In this document: in pieces, positions 1-8,715 of the stretch | How positions within the stretch are numbered: the stretch's first letter is position 1 | Layout of the letters: every line of letters starts with the position of its first letter | NCBI RefSeq assembly: GCF_001008165.2 | Contig: NZ_CP011452.2 | Location: 558,001 to 622,000 of the forward strand | DNA: 64,000 bases | Source of the DNA: Croceibacterium atlanticum | GTDB lineage: Bacteria; Pseudomonadota; Alphaproteobacteria; Sphingomonadales; Sphingomonadaceae | Direction of reading: 5' to 3' | Translations under genes and position numbers: made by a program | The notes under the pieces: model-generated | What the model saw: only the letters and a program-made list of their open reading frames with translations | The model's database searches: none | What the model was told of the DNA's origin: nothing

Positions 1-996
1 GATCGGCGCTTCGTCCCGGCCTCCGTTACCAAGGTAATGACGGCCTATACTGCGTTCGGCTTGATCGAAGAAGGGAAGCTGGATCCGCAGACCGAGGTCG
101 AAATTAGCCGCGAACTGGCTGATGAATGGTCGGGCGAAGGCTCCACCATGTTTCTGCAGGCGGGTGACAAGGTCACGGTGGGGCAGCTTCTGCTGGGCGT
201 TACCACGGTTTCCGCCAATGATGCTTCTGTCGCCATCGCACTGGAATCATTGGGATCGCTGGAAGGCTGGCTGGCCCTGATGAACGAGAATGCGGCAGAG
301 CTGGGGATGCGCAACACTTATTTCGGTACGCCCAATGGCTGGCCGGATGAAGGGCGCACATTCACCACGGCGCGCGATCTGGCGCTTCTGGCTGAAGCGC
401 TGACCACTCGTTATCCCGACCTTTATCGTCGTTATTTCGGCCATCGCGGAATGCGCTATGGCGGCTATGCCCAGAACAATCACGATCCGGTAACCGGAGT
501 GGTCGCCGGTGCCGATGGCATCAAGACGGGGTATACAAGGCAGGCAGGGTACAATTTCCTCGGCTCTGCAGAACGTGACGGCCGGCGCCTGGTGATGGTG
601 GTTGCCGGCGCCCCTGCCGCAAGATTGCGGGACCAGGCCGCGCGCGATTTTCTGCGCTGGGGCTTCGGAGCCTTTGATACGCAGGAAATCCTGCCCGCCG
701 GTTTTCAGATTGGCGAGGCCCGTGTGCAGGATGGTGCGCAGGCTGGCGTGATACTGCGCACCGAAAATCGCGTGCTGGCCAGCATGCCGCAGGGCGAAAC
801 GCCCGAGGTCGAACTCTCGATCCGCTATCATGGCCCCTTGCGCGCGCCGATCGCGGCTGGCGAAAGGGTCGGGTGGCTGCGTGTTTCCGTGGCCGGTCAG
901 CAGCCGCATGATGTTCCTCTGATCGCGGGGGAAGAAGTGGCCAAGGCCAATTTTCTTCAGCGCATTCGTAACGGCGTGACCGGGCTTTTCTCCTGA
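1..996 (+). CDS. D-alanyl-D-alanine carboxypeptidase (PBP5 family), 5' end outside window
   Basis: The reading frame is open from base 1, so the start and signal peptide lie upstream; 331 residues are visible. All three penicillin-binding motifs are present: SVTK (the SxxK box with the acylated serine, codons 8-11), SAN in 'VSANDASVA', and KTG in 'GIKTGYT'. About 100 further residues match the beta-rich C-terminal domain of PBP5-type enzymes. The family removes the terminal D-Ala from peptidoglycan pentapeptides in the periplasm. The stop overlaps the tmk start by one base (TGATG), so it probably heads or joins the operon running to 5837. Which dac paralogue it is cannot be told. Confidence 0.93.
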   Translation, partial: DRRFVPASVTKVMTAYTAFGLIEEGKLDPQTEVEISRELADEWSGEGSTMFLQAGDKVTVGQLLLGVTTVSANDASVAIALESLGSLEGWLALMNENAAELGMRNTYFGTPNGWPDEGRTFTTARDLALLAEALTTRYPDLYRRYFGHRGMRYGGYAQNNHDPVTGVVAGADGIKTGYTRQAGYNFLGSAERDGRRLVMVVAGAPAARLRDQAARDFLRWGFGAFDTQEILPAGFQIGEARVQDGAQAGVILRTENRVLASMPQGETPEVELSIRYHGPLRAPIAAGERVGWLRVSVAGQQPHDVPLIAGEEVAKANFLQRIRNGVTGLFS

Positions 997-1628
997 TGGC
1001 CGGGCGTTTCATATCCCTTGAAGGCGGTGAAGGTGCCGGTAAATCCACCCAGGCCCGGCTCTTATCCGATGCGCTGGAGGCGCGCGGAATCCGCGTGCTG
1101 CAAACGCGGGAACCGGGCGGTACATCCGGGGCGGAGGCGATCCGCGCCCTGTTGCTCGATCCGGCAATGCACTGGAATGCAGAAGCGGAAGCCTTGCTGT
1201 TCGCCGCGGCGCGAGCCGATCACGTATCTCAGGCCATCCGGCCCGCCCTCCAGGACGGCCAGTGGGTCGTTTGTGACCGCTTTATCGATTCAAGCCGCGC
1301 CTATCAGGGCGGGGCAGGGGGCCTTTCCGACGATGACGTGGTGACGCTCCACCGGATCGGTTCGGGTGGAATGCTGCCCGATCTGACTATCCTGATCGAA
1401 ATCGCGCCTGATGAAGCGAGGGAGAGGCTGGCCATTCGCGACGCCGGGCAGAGCGACCGGATAGGCGGGCGGGAGGCGCAATATCATGCCGATGTTGCCG
1501 CCGCATTTCGCAGGCTGGCGGAAGCTGATCCAGCCCGCTTCGTGCGGATTGAAGGGCATGGAACGCCGGAGGAAATCCATGCGCGGATCATGCAGGCAGT
1601 CGAACCGCTATTGGGGAAGGCCTCATGA
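996..1628 (+). CDS. tmk: thymidylate kinase
   Basis: Phosphorylates dTMP to dTDP with ATP in the cytoplasm, a required step to dTTP. The 210-residue length is usual. The P-loop GGEGAGKST lies at residues 10-18, the DRx motif is in 'VCDRFIDSS', and a lid-like 'RDAGQSDRIGG' follows near residue 150. The ATG shares one base with the stop of the carboxypeptidase gene and the gene overlaps holB by 4 bp (ATGA), so translation is probably coupled. The tmk-holB pairing, joining dTTP supply to the polymerase clamp loader, is common in bacteria. Confidence 0.96.
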   Translation: MAGRFISLEGGEGAGKSTQARLLSDALEARGIRVLQTREPGGTSGAEAIRALLLDPAMHWNAEAEALLFAAARADHVSQAIRPALQDGQWVVCDRFIDSSRAYQGGAGGLSDDDVVTLHRIGSGGMLPDLTILIEIAPDEARERLAIRDAGQSDRIGGREAQYHADVAAAFRRLAEADPARFVRIEGHGTPEEIHARIMQAVEPLLGKAS

Positions 1629-2587
1629 TCCTGGCCGGACATGACGCAGCATGGGGCGAATGGCGCGCGGCAATGGCCGGTCCGCGTATGCACCATGGGT
1701 GGATCCTTTCCGGGCGCCGGGGGACCGGCAAGGCCAGTTTTGCGCTGGATGCCGCGCGGGAACTCGTGTCCGAAGCCGGTGTTGCCCAGCCTCCGCATGA
1801 CCATCCGGACATTATCGTTCTCCAGAACCTGCCGGCCAGCGCCGATGATGAGAAGAAGCGCGAGGCGGGCAAGCCCTATAATCTCAAGCGGAATATCTCG
1901 GTGGATCAGGTGCGCGCCATGCAGCGGCGGCTATCGACCCGGCCGACTCTGGGCAGCCGCCGTGTCATCATTGTCGATCCGGCTGACGATCTGGAAAAAG
2001 GCGCCGCCAACGCGCTGCTGAAGAGCCTTGAAGAACCGCCGGGCGGCACGTTCTTCCTGCTCATCGCGCATCGGATCGGCCGATTGCTGCCGACTATCCG
2101 CTCGCGCTGCAGGTTGCTGACTTTTCCGCCTGTGGGCGATGAGGAAATGGACAATATCCTGCGCAAGCTGGAACCGCAGGCCGACGATGCCATGCGCCAT
2201 GCCGCCATTGCGGCGGCGGGGGGATCGCCGGGGGCGGCACTGGAATTCGTCGATCTGGATCTGGGCAAGCTGCACCGGCTGATGATCGAGATTGCTGAAA
2301 ATGGCGATCCCGATTTCTCGCGCCGCGGCAGGCTGGCCGAAGCAATGGGCGCCCGTCCCGACCGCAAACGGCAATTGGCCGCGGTCGAACTGGCCAGAGC
2401 TGTCGTCGCCGCCCGCATGAGCAGGACAGATCGCCAGTCTATTCCCGCCCTGACAGAGACTCATGCAGAGCTGGCCCGGCTCGCCGCACAGGCTCCGACT
2501 TACAATTTCGACGCGGGGTTGCTGGTAATGGAAATCGGCAGCTTGCTCACCAACCTCGCCATCCCTAGGGAAACGGCCCATGGCTGA
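1625..2587 (+). CDS. holB: DNA polymerase III subunit delta'
   Basis: Clamp-loader subunit that helps load the beta clamp during replication. The 320-residue protein has an AAA+ fold: a P-loop-like GRRGTGKAS near residues 31-39, 'NALLKSLEEPPGG' after the Walker B region, and the SRC motif ('IRSRCRLL') typical of clamp-loader AAA+ proteins. It starts within the tmk stop (ATGA) and overlaps metG by 8 bp, consistent with one tmk-holB-metG-tatD transcript. The C-terminal third is less conserved, as expected for the collar domain. Confidence 0.93.
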   Translation: MILAGHDAAWGEWRAAMAGPRMHHGWILSGRRGTGKASFALDAARELVSEAGVAQPPHDHPDIIVLQNLPASADDEKKREAGKPYNLKRNISVDQVRAMQRRLSTRPTLGSRRVIIVDPADDLEKGAANALLKSLEEPPGGTFFLLIAHRIGRLLPTIRSRCRLLTFPPVGDEEMDNILRKLEPQADDAMRHAAIAAAGGSPGAALEFVDLDLGKLHRLMIEIAENGDPDFSRRGRLAEAMGARPDRKRQLAAVELARAVVAARMSRTDRQSIPALTETHAELARLAAQAPTYNFDAGLLVMEIGSLLTNLAIPRETAHG

Positions 2588-4130
2588 GCCTTTTTATATA
2601 ACCACCGCAATCCACTATCCCAATGGCAAGCCCCATCTGGGCCATGCGTATGAAACGATTGCCGCCGATGTTTGCGCGCGTTTCCAGCGCCTGCGAGGGC
2701 GTGAGGTCCGCTTCCAGACCGGCACGGACGAACACGGCCTGAAAATGGCGCAGAAGGCGCGCGAACTGGGTGTGACACCGCGCGCTCTGGCAGATGAAAT
2801 GTCCGGATATTTCAGGGAATTGTTCGAAAAACTGAACATTTCCTTTGATCGTTTCTTCCGTACCAGCGAAGATGCGCACCACCGCGCGAGCCAGGCAATC
2901 TGGAAAGCGATGGAGGCAAATGGCGATCTTTATCTGGATCGGTATGAAGGCTGGTACTCGATCCGGGACGAAGCCTATTATGACGAGAGCGAGCTGATTG
3001 AAGGGGAAGGGGGCGAAAAGCTCTCTCCGCAGGGCACGCCGGTGGAATGGACCGTGGAAGAAAGCTGGTTCTTCCGCCTGTCAAGATACCAGGAACCTCT
3101 GCTCGCCCTGTATCGCGACAATCCCGACTTCGTGCGTCCGGAAAGCCGCTTCAATGAAGTCGCGCGCTTCGTGGAAGGTGGGCTGCGCGACCTTTCCGTC
3201 AGCCGCACGAGCTTCGACTGGGGAGTGAAGGTTCCCGGCGCGGAAAACCACGTGATGTATGTCTGGGTCGATGCGCTGACCAATTACATCTCCGGTCTCG
3301 GCTATCCGGATCAAACCGCTGATTTCACGAAATTCTGGCCTGCGGATGTGCATCTGATCGGCAAGGATATCGTGCGGTTCCACGCGGTTTACTGGCCGGC
3401 GTTTCTGATGAGCGCGGGCATTGCCCTGCCGAAATCGGTTTTCGCACATGGCTTCCTGCTCAATCGCGGGCAGAAGGAATCGAAATCCGTCGGCAATGTG
3501 ACCGATCCGGGTGAACTGGCCGACCGTTTCGGCGTCGATATCCTGCGATATTTCCTGCTGCGCGAATTCAGCTTCGGGCAGGATGGCAGCTGGTCGGCCG
3601 AAGCGATCGTCAATCGCGCCAATTCGGAACTGGCCAACAGCTTCGGCAATCTGGCCCAGCGCGTGATGAGCTTCATCGCCAAGAATTGCGGCGGCAATTT
3701 TGCGGCGGAAGCGCCGGTGCAGGATGTGGACAAGGCCCTGCGCGAGAAGGTCAATCATGCCTGCGCCGTGGAACTGCCCGACGCGTTCGAGAAACTGGCC
3801 TTTGCCGCCGGACTGGAAGCATGGATGCAGGCTGTATTCGCCTGCAACGCCTATATCGATGAACAGGCGCCCTGGGCCTTGCGCAAGACAGACCCGGAAC
3901 GGATGCAGCGTGTCCTGGCCACGTTGATCGGTTGTATTCGCGATCTGGCCATTGCTGTCTCGCCCGTGACGCCGACTGCGGCTGCCAAGATTCTTGATGC
4001 GTTGTGCGTTGCGCAGGACGCGCGCGATTTTGCTGCGCTTGCCCATGACCCGGCAATGGATGAAATTCGCGTCGATCAGCCCAGTCCCGCTTTCCCGAGG
4101 CTGGACATGCCCGAAGAGGCCGCAAGCTGA
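2580..4130 (+). CDS. metG: methionyl-tRNA synthetase
   Basis: Charges tRNA-Met with methionine. The 516-residue protein is a class Ia synthetase of the short bacterial type. The HIGH motif appears as HLGH in 'YPNGKPHLGHAYE' near residue 20, and the KMSKS motif as KESKS in 'NRGQKESKSVGN' near residue 305. The connective peptide has no obvious four-cysteine zinc knuckle, and no C-terminal EMAP/CsaA-like tRNA-binding domain follows the anticodon-binding helices. It overlaps holB by 8 bp, and the last base of its stop is the first base of the next start. Confidence 0.96.
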   Translation: MAEPFYITTAIHYPNGKPHLGHAYETIAADVCARFQRLRGREVRFQTGTDEHGLKMAQKARELGVTPRALADEMSGYFRELFEKLNISFDRFFRTSEDAHHRASQAIWKAMEANGDLYLDRYEGWYSIRDEAYYDESELIEGEGGEKLSPQGTPVEWTVEESWFFRLSRYQEPLLALYRDNPDFVRPESRFNEVARFVEGGLRDLSVSRTSFDWGVKVPGAENHVMYVWVDALTNYISGLGYPDQTADFTKFWPADVHLIGKDIVRFHAVYWPAFLMSAGIALPKSVFAHGFLLNRGQKESKSVGNVTDPGELADRFGVDILRYFLLREFSFGQDGSWSAEAIVNRANSELANSFGNLAQRVMSFIAKNCGGNFAAEAPVQDVDKALREKVNHACAVELPDAFEKLAFAAGLEAWMQAVFACNAYIDEQAPWALRKTDPERMQRVLATLIGCIRDLAIAVSPVTPTAAAKILDALCVAQDARDFAALAHDPAMDEIRVDQPSPAFPRLDMPEEAAS

Positions 4131-4906
4131 TGCTGATCGATAGTCATTGCCATCTGAACTATGAAGGCCTTGTCGAAGATCAGCCGGCCGTGCTCGATCG
4201 TGCTCGGCAGGCCGGGGTGGGGTGCTTCCTCAATATCTCCACCCGCCGAAGCGAATGGGACGCGGTGATCGCAACGGCGGAGCGTGAACAGGATGTCTGG
4301 GCCAGCGTGGGCATCCATCCGCATGAGGCGGATCAACATGCCGATCTGGGTGAGGGCGCTCTGCTGGAAGCAGCCAACCATCCTCGCGTCATCGGCATCG
4401 GTGAAAGCGGGCTCGACTATTATTACGACAAGTCCGACAGGGACGTTCAGAAGGCCTTGTTCAGACGGCATATTTCCGTCTCACGCGACACGGGCTTGCC
4501 GATCATCATCCATACGCGCGATGCCGAGGAGGACACGGCCAGCATTCTTGAAGACGAGATGGAGAAGGGGGCTTTCCCCGCGCTGATCCACTGCTTCACT
4601 GCATCGGCCCAATTTGGCCGTCGCGTGCTGGATCTCGGCCTCACGATCTCGCTCTCCGGCATTGTAACCTTCAAGAATGCGAAGGAACTGCAGGAATTTG
4701 CGGCGGAAATTCCCGATGATCGCGTGTTGGTTGAAACGGACAGCCCGTTTCTCGCGCCCATACCCCATCGTGGCAAGACCTGCGAACCTGCCTATGTCCG
4801 CAATACTGCCGAGTTTGTGGCGCAATTACGCGGTCAGAGCGTGGACGATCTCGCGGCAATTACCACGCGTAATTTCTTCAACCTGTTCAGCAAGGCTGCA
4901 ACGTGA
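4130..4906 (+). CDS. TatD family metal-dependent DNase/hydrolase
   Basis: The 258-residue TIM-barrel hydrolase shows the family's metal ligands in order: 'DSHCHL' at the N-terminus, 'GIHPHEAD', the conserved 'GESGLDYYY', 'IIHTRDAE', 'IHCFTAS' and the C-terminal 'ETDSPFLAP'. TatD/YcfH proteins have 3'-5' exonuclease or deoxyribonuclease activity in characterised members; the substrate here is unknown. The metG-tatD-MBL order is typical of alphaproteobacteria. It overlaps both neighbours by 1-4 bp. Confidence 0.94.
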   Translation: MLIDSHCHLNYEGLVEDQPAVLDRARQAGVGCFLNISTRRSEWDAVIATAEREQDVWASVGIHPHEADQHADLGEGALLEAANHPRVIGIGESGLDYYYDKSDRDVQKALFRRHISVSRDTGLPIIIHTRDAEEDTASILEDEMEKGAFPALIHCFTASAQFGRRVLDLGLTISLSGIVTFKNAKELQEFAAEIPDDRVLVETDSPFLAPIPHRGKTCEPAYVRNTAEFVAQLRGQSVDDLAAITTRNFFNLFSKAAT

Positions 4907-5670
4907 AACTGTTGATGCTCGGCTCCGGCACGTCAACCGGTGTGCCGCGCCTCGGCAATGACTGGGGCGAATGTGACCCGGCTGAACCGAAGAACCGCCG
5001 GTCGCGTGTTTCGATAATCGTGGAGAGCAAGGAGGGTGCGCGGCTTCTGGTCGACACGTCACCTGATTTGCGGCGGCAACTGCTCGACAATCAGATTGCG
5101 AAGGTGGATGCGGTTTTCTGGACGCACGACCATGCCGATCATTGCCACGGGATAGACGATCTGCGGCCGATGCGCTTTGGCCGCAATGCACCTCTGCCCG
5201 GATTTGCCAACAGCTATACGGTGCAGCGGCTAAGGCAGCGTTTCGGCTATGTTTTTGCCGGTCAGCACGGCTATTCAACCATCGTCCAGCTGGATTCGCT
5301 CGATACGGTGCGGATCCATGCAGGTTTCGCCATTGACTGGACGGACATGCCCCATGGCCCAGCCATGAGCACGGCCTATCGGTTCGAGGCGGACGGCAAG
5401 TCGATTGGTTATGCCACTGATTTCAGTGAAATTACTGAAGATATGGTGGATTTATTCCATGGTGTGGACCTGCTGGTCAGCGACTGTCTGCGTCGTGAAC
5501 CGCATCCTACACATGCCAATCTCTCCATGGCCCTGGAACTGGCGAAACGCTGTTCAGCCGGACAATGCGTTCTCACGCATCTGGACAAGAGCATGGATTA
5601 TGCAACCTTGTCGCGCGAAGTGCCGGATAATGTGCTGGTCGGCTATGACGGATTGACGCTCGTTCTATGA
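4903..5670 (+). CDS. MBL-fold metallohydrolase (PhnP-like)
   Basis: 255 residues with a complete metallo-beta-lactamase zinc site: 'HDHADHCHGIDDLR' (HxHxDH), 'DTSPDLRRQLL' before it, 'GYATDFSEI' carrying the bridging Asp, and a late 'LTHLDKSM' His. The closest known type is the PhnP/cyclic phosphodiesterase-like branch, but this member's substrate cannot be read from the sequence. The start overlaps the tatD stop (GTGAAACTG context); the stop overlaps the next small gene (ATGA). It is a constant partner of tatD in this lineage. Confidence 0.9.
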   Translation: MKLLMLGSGTSTGVPRLGNDWGECDPAEPKNRRSRVSIIVESKEGARLLVDTSPDLRRQLLDNQIAKVDAVFWTHDHADHCHGIDDLRPMRFGRNAPLPGFANSYTVQRLRQRFGYVFAGQHGYSTIVQLDSLDTVRIHAGFAIDWTDMPHGPAMSTAYRFEADGKSIGYATDFSEITEDMVDLFHGVDLLVSDCLRREPHPTHANLSMALELAKRCSAGQCVLTHLDKSMDYATLSREVPDNVLVGYDGLTLVL

Positions 5671-5837
5671 CGCAATTGAACTGGCTCTCGCTGATCGCCT
5701 TGCTTGGCTGGTTGATCCTTGCAGTCAGTGCGTTTCGTGCACAGCGCCTGGGCGCGAAGAAGATGGTGGTAATGGCGCTGGCCTGGGGTGCGATCTTCCT
5801 GCTGGTGACCGCTGTGATCACAGCAGTTTCGCCATGA
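5667..5837 (+). CDS. 56-residue membrane protein, function unknown
   Basis: A short frame starts in the stop of the MBL gene (ATGA overlap) and encodes 56 residues. It has two hydrophobic segments, about residues 5-22 and 35-52, separated by a basic turn (FRAQRLGAKK). That predicts a two-helix inner-membrane hairpin with the charged loop inside. The 4-bp overlap with an essential-type operon and a start without independent spacing suggest it is translated by coupling. No family was recognised; the call rests on composition, overlap and operon position. Confidence 0.7.
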   Translation: MTQLNWLSLIALLGWLILAVSAFRAQRLGAKKMVVMALAWGAIFLLVTAVITAVSP

Positions 5838-5881
5838 GGGCGATGATGCCTTCGTCAGACATAGAAGATCCGATATTTAAC

Positions 5882-5895
5882 ATAATGTATATTAT
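5882..5895. promoter_or_regulatory. AT-rich interrupted palindrome in mazG upstream region
   Basis: ATAAT, 4-nt spacer, ATTAT, in an AT-rich patch (about 5872-5904) that stands out from the surrounding GC-rich DNA. It ends 9 bases before the mazG ATG. No Shine-Dalgarno sequence lies between it and the ATG, so it may be an operator or a -10 region of a short-leader or leaderless mazG transcript. Confidence 0.3.
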
Positions 5896-5904
5896 CATTC
5901 TTAT

Positions 5905-6669
5905 ATGTCCGAACAGTTGAACCGTCTTCTCTCCATCATGGCCCGCCTTCGCGATCCGGAGAATGGGTGCGAATGGGATGTTGCGCAGACATTTGCCACC
6001 ATCGCGCCCTATACGATCGAGGAAGCGTATGAGGTCGCCGACGCGATCGAGCGGGCTGACATGGATGAACTGCGCGGCGAACTTGGCGATCTGTTGCTGC
6101 AGGTCGTGTTCCATTCCCGCATGGCCGAGGAAGCCGGACATTTCGCGTTCGAAGATGTCGCCCGCTCGATCTCGGACAAGATGGAGGCCCGACATCCACA
6201 TATCTTCGCCGCCGTCACGGCTGGCACGGAAGATGCGGCGCGCCAAGGATGGGAAGATATCAAGGCCGCAGAGCGGAACGACAAGGGCGACAATAGCGCC
6301 ATGGACGGGGTTGCCCGGGCCTTGCCCGCGCTGCTGCGTGCGGAGAAATTGCAGAAGCGCGCAGCGCGTGAAGGTTTCGACTGGCCCGATATTCAGGGGC
6401 CGGCAGACAAGCTGGTCGAAGAAATGGGCGAATTGGCCGAGGCGGCGCCGGACGATCAGTTCGAGGAAGCGGGCGACCTGCTCTTTGCAGCAGTCAACCT
6501 GGTGCGTGCTTATGGCATCGCCCCGGAAGATGCGCTTCGATCCGCCAATGACAAGTTCGAACGCCGCTATCGCGGAATGGAGCAACTTGCGGGTGGCTCG
6601 CTATCGGGCCTGTCTCTCGATCGGCAGGAGCAGCTCTGGCAGGACGTGAAAGCTGCCGAGAAAGGCTAG
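5905..6669 (+). CDS. mazG: nucleoside triphosphate pyrophosphohydrolase
   Basis: Hydrolyses NTPs/dNTPs to the monophosphate and pyrophosphate, a house-cleaning role. The 254-residue protein holds two MazG repeats, each with the acidic helix motif: 'IEEAYEVADAI'/'ELGDLLLQ' in the first half and 'EEMGELAEAAP'/'EEAGDLLFA' in the second. Length is typical of the two-domain E. coli-like form. There is no clear ribosome binding site before the ATG. Its TAG stop interlocks with the hflX stop of the opposite strand in a GCTAGC sequence. Confidence 0.94.
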   Translation: MSEQLNRLLSIMARLRDPENGCEWDVAQTFATIAPYTIEEAYEVADAIERADMDELRGELGDLLLQVVFHSRMAEEAGHFAFEDVARSISDKMEARHPHIFAAVTAGTEDAARQGWEDIKAAERNDKGDNSAMDGVARALPALLRAEKLQKRAAREGFDWPDIQGPADKLVEEMGELAEAAPDDQFEEAGDLLFAAVNLVRAYGIAPEDALRSANDKFERRYRGMEQLAGGSLSGLSLDRQEQLWQDVKAAEKG

Positions 6670-7940
6670 CTATTCAGCGATTCAAACCGGCCCCATTCCT
6701 TCTCGGTCAGTCGCACATCAATCCGGCGCAGGGGGCCCTCCTCCCCTTCTCCAGCATCCTCTTCGGCAAGTACTTCGCCATGTGCATGAAGCCACGCAAT
6801 GCGCGCCCCGTCGCTGGCGGACACCACGATGGAATGAAGGCGCGCGCCCGCGGTGAGAACTGCGCCGAGCCTGGCGCGCAATTCCTCGATGCCGAAGCCG
6901 GTTTCGGCCGAAATCGGCAATATGTCCGGATCGGAATCGGCGATGGCCTTCAGTTCGGCCGCCCGGTCCTCATCAAGCAGATCCCATTTGTTCCATAATT
7001 CCACAATCGGCATGGCCGGATCGGAGCCCTCGCCCTCGATCACGCCCAGCCCTGAAAGCACTTCCAGCACCTGGGCCTTCTGCTGGGCATTGTCCGGATT
7101 GGACATGTCGCGGACGTGGCAGATTATGTCGGCCGCAGTCACTTCTTCCAAAGTGGCGCGGAATGCGGCGACAAGCTGGGTCGGCAAGTCGGAAATGAAT
7201 CCCACCGTGTCCGATATGATCGCCTTTTCCACGCCGGGCAGCTGTATGGCCCGCATCGTCGGGTCCAGCGTAGCGAAGAGCAAGTCTTCCGCCATGACGT
7301 CAGATCCGGTCAACCTGTTGAAAAGAGTGGATTTACCGGCGTTTGTATAGCCGACCAGCGCGACGACCGGCCATGGCGCCCTGCCCCTTCGGGCACGATG
7401 GAGGGCGCGTGTCTTTCGCACCTGTTCCAGTTCGCGGCGCAATTTGCCCATGCGGGCACGGATCATCCGACGGTCGGCCTCGATCTGTGTTTCACCCGGG
7501 CCGCCGAGAAAGCCGAAACCGCCGCGTTGCCGCTCAAGATGGGTCCAGCTGCGGACAAGGCGACTCTGTTGATAATCCAGATGAGCGAGTTCGACCTGCA
7601 GCCGCCCTTCCGCGGTTGCCGCACGCTCCCCGAAAATTTCCAGAATCAGCCCGGTCCGGTCAATGACCTTGCGCTTCAGCTTCTCTTCCAGGTTTCGCTG
7701 CTGAATAGCGGACAGCGCGCCGTCCACGATGACCAGTTCCGCCTCGTTCAGGTTGCAGGCGCTGTCGATCCGTTCGATCTGGCCTTCGCCGAACAAGGTG
7801 CCGGGGCGCACATCGCGAACAGGCAGGATGAAGGCTTCGGCAACCACGATTCCGATCGCTTGGGCGAGACCTTTGGCCTCTTCCAGGCGAGATTCGGGAT
7901 CCTGCGATTGACGCTGGCCGCGTATGTCCGGGCAGACCAC
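6666..7940 (-). CDS. hflX: GTPase HflX
   Basis: Ribosome-associated GTPase that splits stalled ribosomes in characterised bacteria. It has an N-terminal HflX domain, then a G domain with GYTNAGKST (G1), 'DTVGFISDLP' (G3) and NKWD (G4). The coordinate given uses the first standard start (GTG at 7940). The frame stays open upstream with sequence that looks like HflX ([19 protein letters not shown]), but that stretch holds no ATG, GTG or TTG before a stop. The true start may be CTG at 7994 or ATT at 7991, overlapping the hfq stop and adding about 18 residues. Downstream of hfq in the same operon. Confidence 0.93.
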   Translation of the reverse strand: MVCPDIRGQRQSQDPESRLEEAKGLAQAIGIVVAEAFILPVRDVRPGTLFGEGQIERIDSACNLNEAELVIVDGALSAIQQRNLEEKLKRKVIDRTGLILEIFGERAATAEGRLQVELAHLDYQQSRLVRSWTHLERQRGGFGFLGGPGETQIEADRRMIRARMGKLRRELEQVRKTRALHRARRGRAPWPVVALVGYTNAGKSTLFNRLTGSDVMAEDLLFATLDPTMRAIQLPGVEKAIISDTVGFISDLPTQLVAAFRATLEEVTAADIICHVRDMSNPDNAQQKAQVLEVLSGLGVIEGEGSDPAMPIVELWNKWDLLDEDRAAELKAIADSDPDILPISAETGFGIEELRARLGAVLTAGARLHSIVVSASDGARIAWLHAHGEVLAEEDAGEGEEGPLRRIDVRLTEKEWGRFESLNS

Positions 7941-7990
7941 CAGGGCCCGCGCGCCGCGAGTTACCTCGCCGGCGATATCGTCATCAACAA

Positions 7991-8551
7991 TCAGACTGAA
8001 TCGCCCCCGTCGTCGCCCAGATCAGTCGACAGATCGACCGGGGCCGCAGGCTGAATCGTGGAAACCGCATGCTTGTAGGCAAGCTGCACGAATCCTTCGC
8101 GTTCCAGCAACATGCAGAACAGGTCATAGGCGGCGATCCGGCCCTGCAGCATCACGCCATTCACCAGGAACATGGTGACCTGAACGCCGGCATCACGGAC
8201 GCGTGACAGGAAGATTTCCTGCAGCAGACGCTGTTTCTTGCCGCCGTCGCCACCCATGCCGAATTGTTCGGCATCGACCGGTGCGCTGGGCATGATGGTG
8301 GAAATCGCATGTTTGTAAACCAGCTGCGACTGTCCATCGCGCCGAAGCAGGATCGAGAAATTATCGAACCACGTGACGATGCCCTGCAGCTTCACGCCTT
8401 TGACCAGGAACATCGTGACCGGCATCTTTTCGCGCCGAAGGTGATTGAGGAACAGATCCTGCAGATTGCCTGTCTTGCCACCATTGGGCGCGGGCGGGGT
8501 TTCCTCCACTTTCGGAGGTCTGGCGCGGGCGGACAGGGTACCCTTGGTCAT
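7991..8551 (-). CDS. hfq: RNA chaperone Hfq with two tandem Sm domains
   Basis: 186 residues, about twice the usual Hfq length. Two full Sm modules are present: residues 29-89 ('NLQDLFLN' to 'VYKHAISTI') and 109-168 ('LLQEIFLS' to 'AYKHAVSTI'). Each carries the Hfq Sm2 signature YKHA and a 'VTMFLV-GV-LQG' Sm1 strand, separated by a Gly-rich linker. Hfq normally forms a hexamer that pairs small RNAs with mRNAs; a tandem chain would reach a six-fold ring with three subunits. The ATG at 8551 has GGAG 8 nt upstream; an earlier in-frame ATG at 8584 has none. Lies between ntrX and hflX. Confidence 0.95.
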   Translation of the reverse strand: MTKGTLSARARPPKVEETPPAPNGGKTGNLQDLFLNHLRREKMPVTMFLVKGVKLQGIVTWFDNFSILLRRDGQSQLVYKHAISTIMPSAPVDAEQFGMGGDGGKKQRLLQEIFLSRVRDAGVQVTMFLVNGVMLQGRIAAYDLFCMLLEREGFVQLAYKHAVSTIQPAAPVDLSTDLGDDGGDSV

Positions 8552-8672
8552 TCGAATGACTCCACTTCTTGTTGGCGGCCGCAACTGCGCACCGCATTCT
8601 GGCGCCTGCCTGGTCCAATGGCCGGCAACCGATTAACGCGACATAAGCCTATAAAGCTTGGAGCATTTGCGC

Positions 8673-8710
8673 AATTCCCGATCGCCATCCGCGTTTCCGG
8701 ATCGGGAATT
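8673..8710. other. 11-bp perfect inverted repeat after ntrX
   Basis: AATTCCCGATC at 8673-8683 and its exact complement at 8700-8710, with a 16-nt loop, begin 5 bases after the ntrX stop. On the plus strand the stem is followed by a short T run; on the minus strand, where the genes are read, it is not. A 3' stem-loop on the ntrX message or a block to antisense transcription fits better than a full terminator. Confidence 0.5.
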
Positions 8711-8715
8711 TTTGT

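Noticed and set aside
5882-5896. Fur box before mazG
   Set aside because: The half-sites resemble ATAAT/ATTATCA but are separated by 4 nt rather than 1, and mazG is not an expected target.
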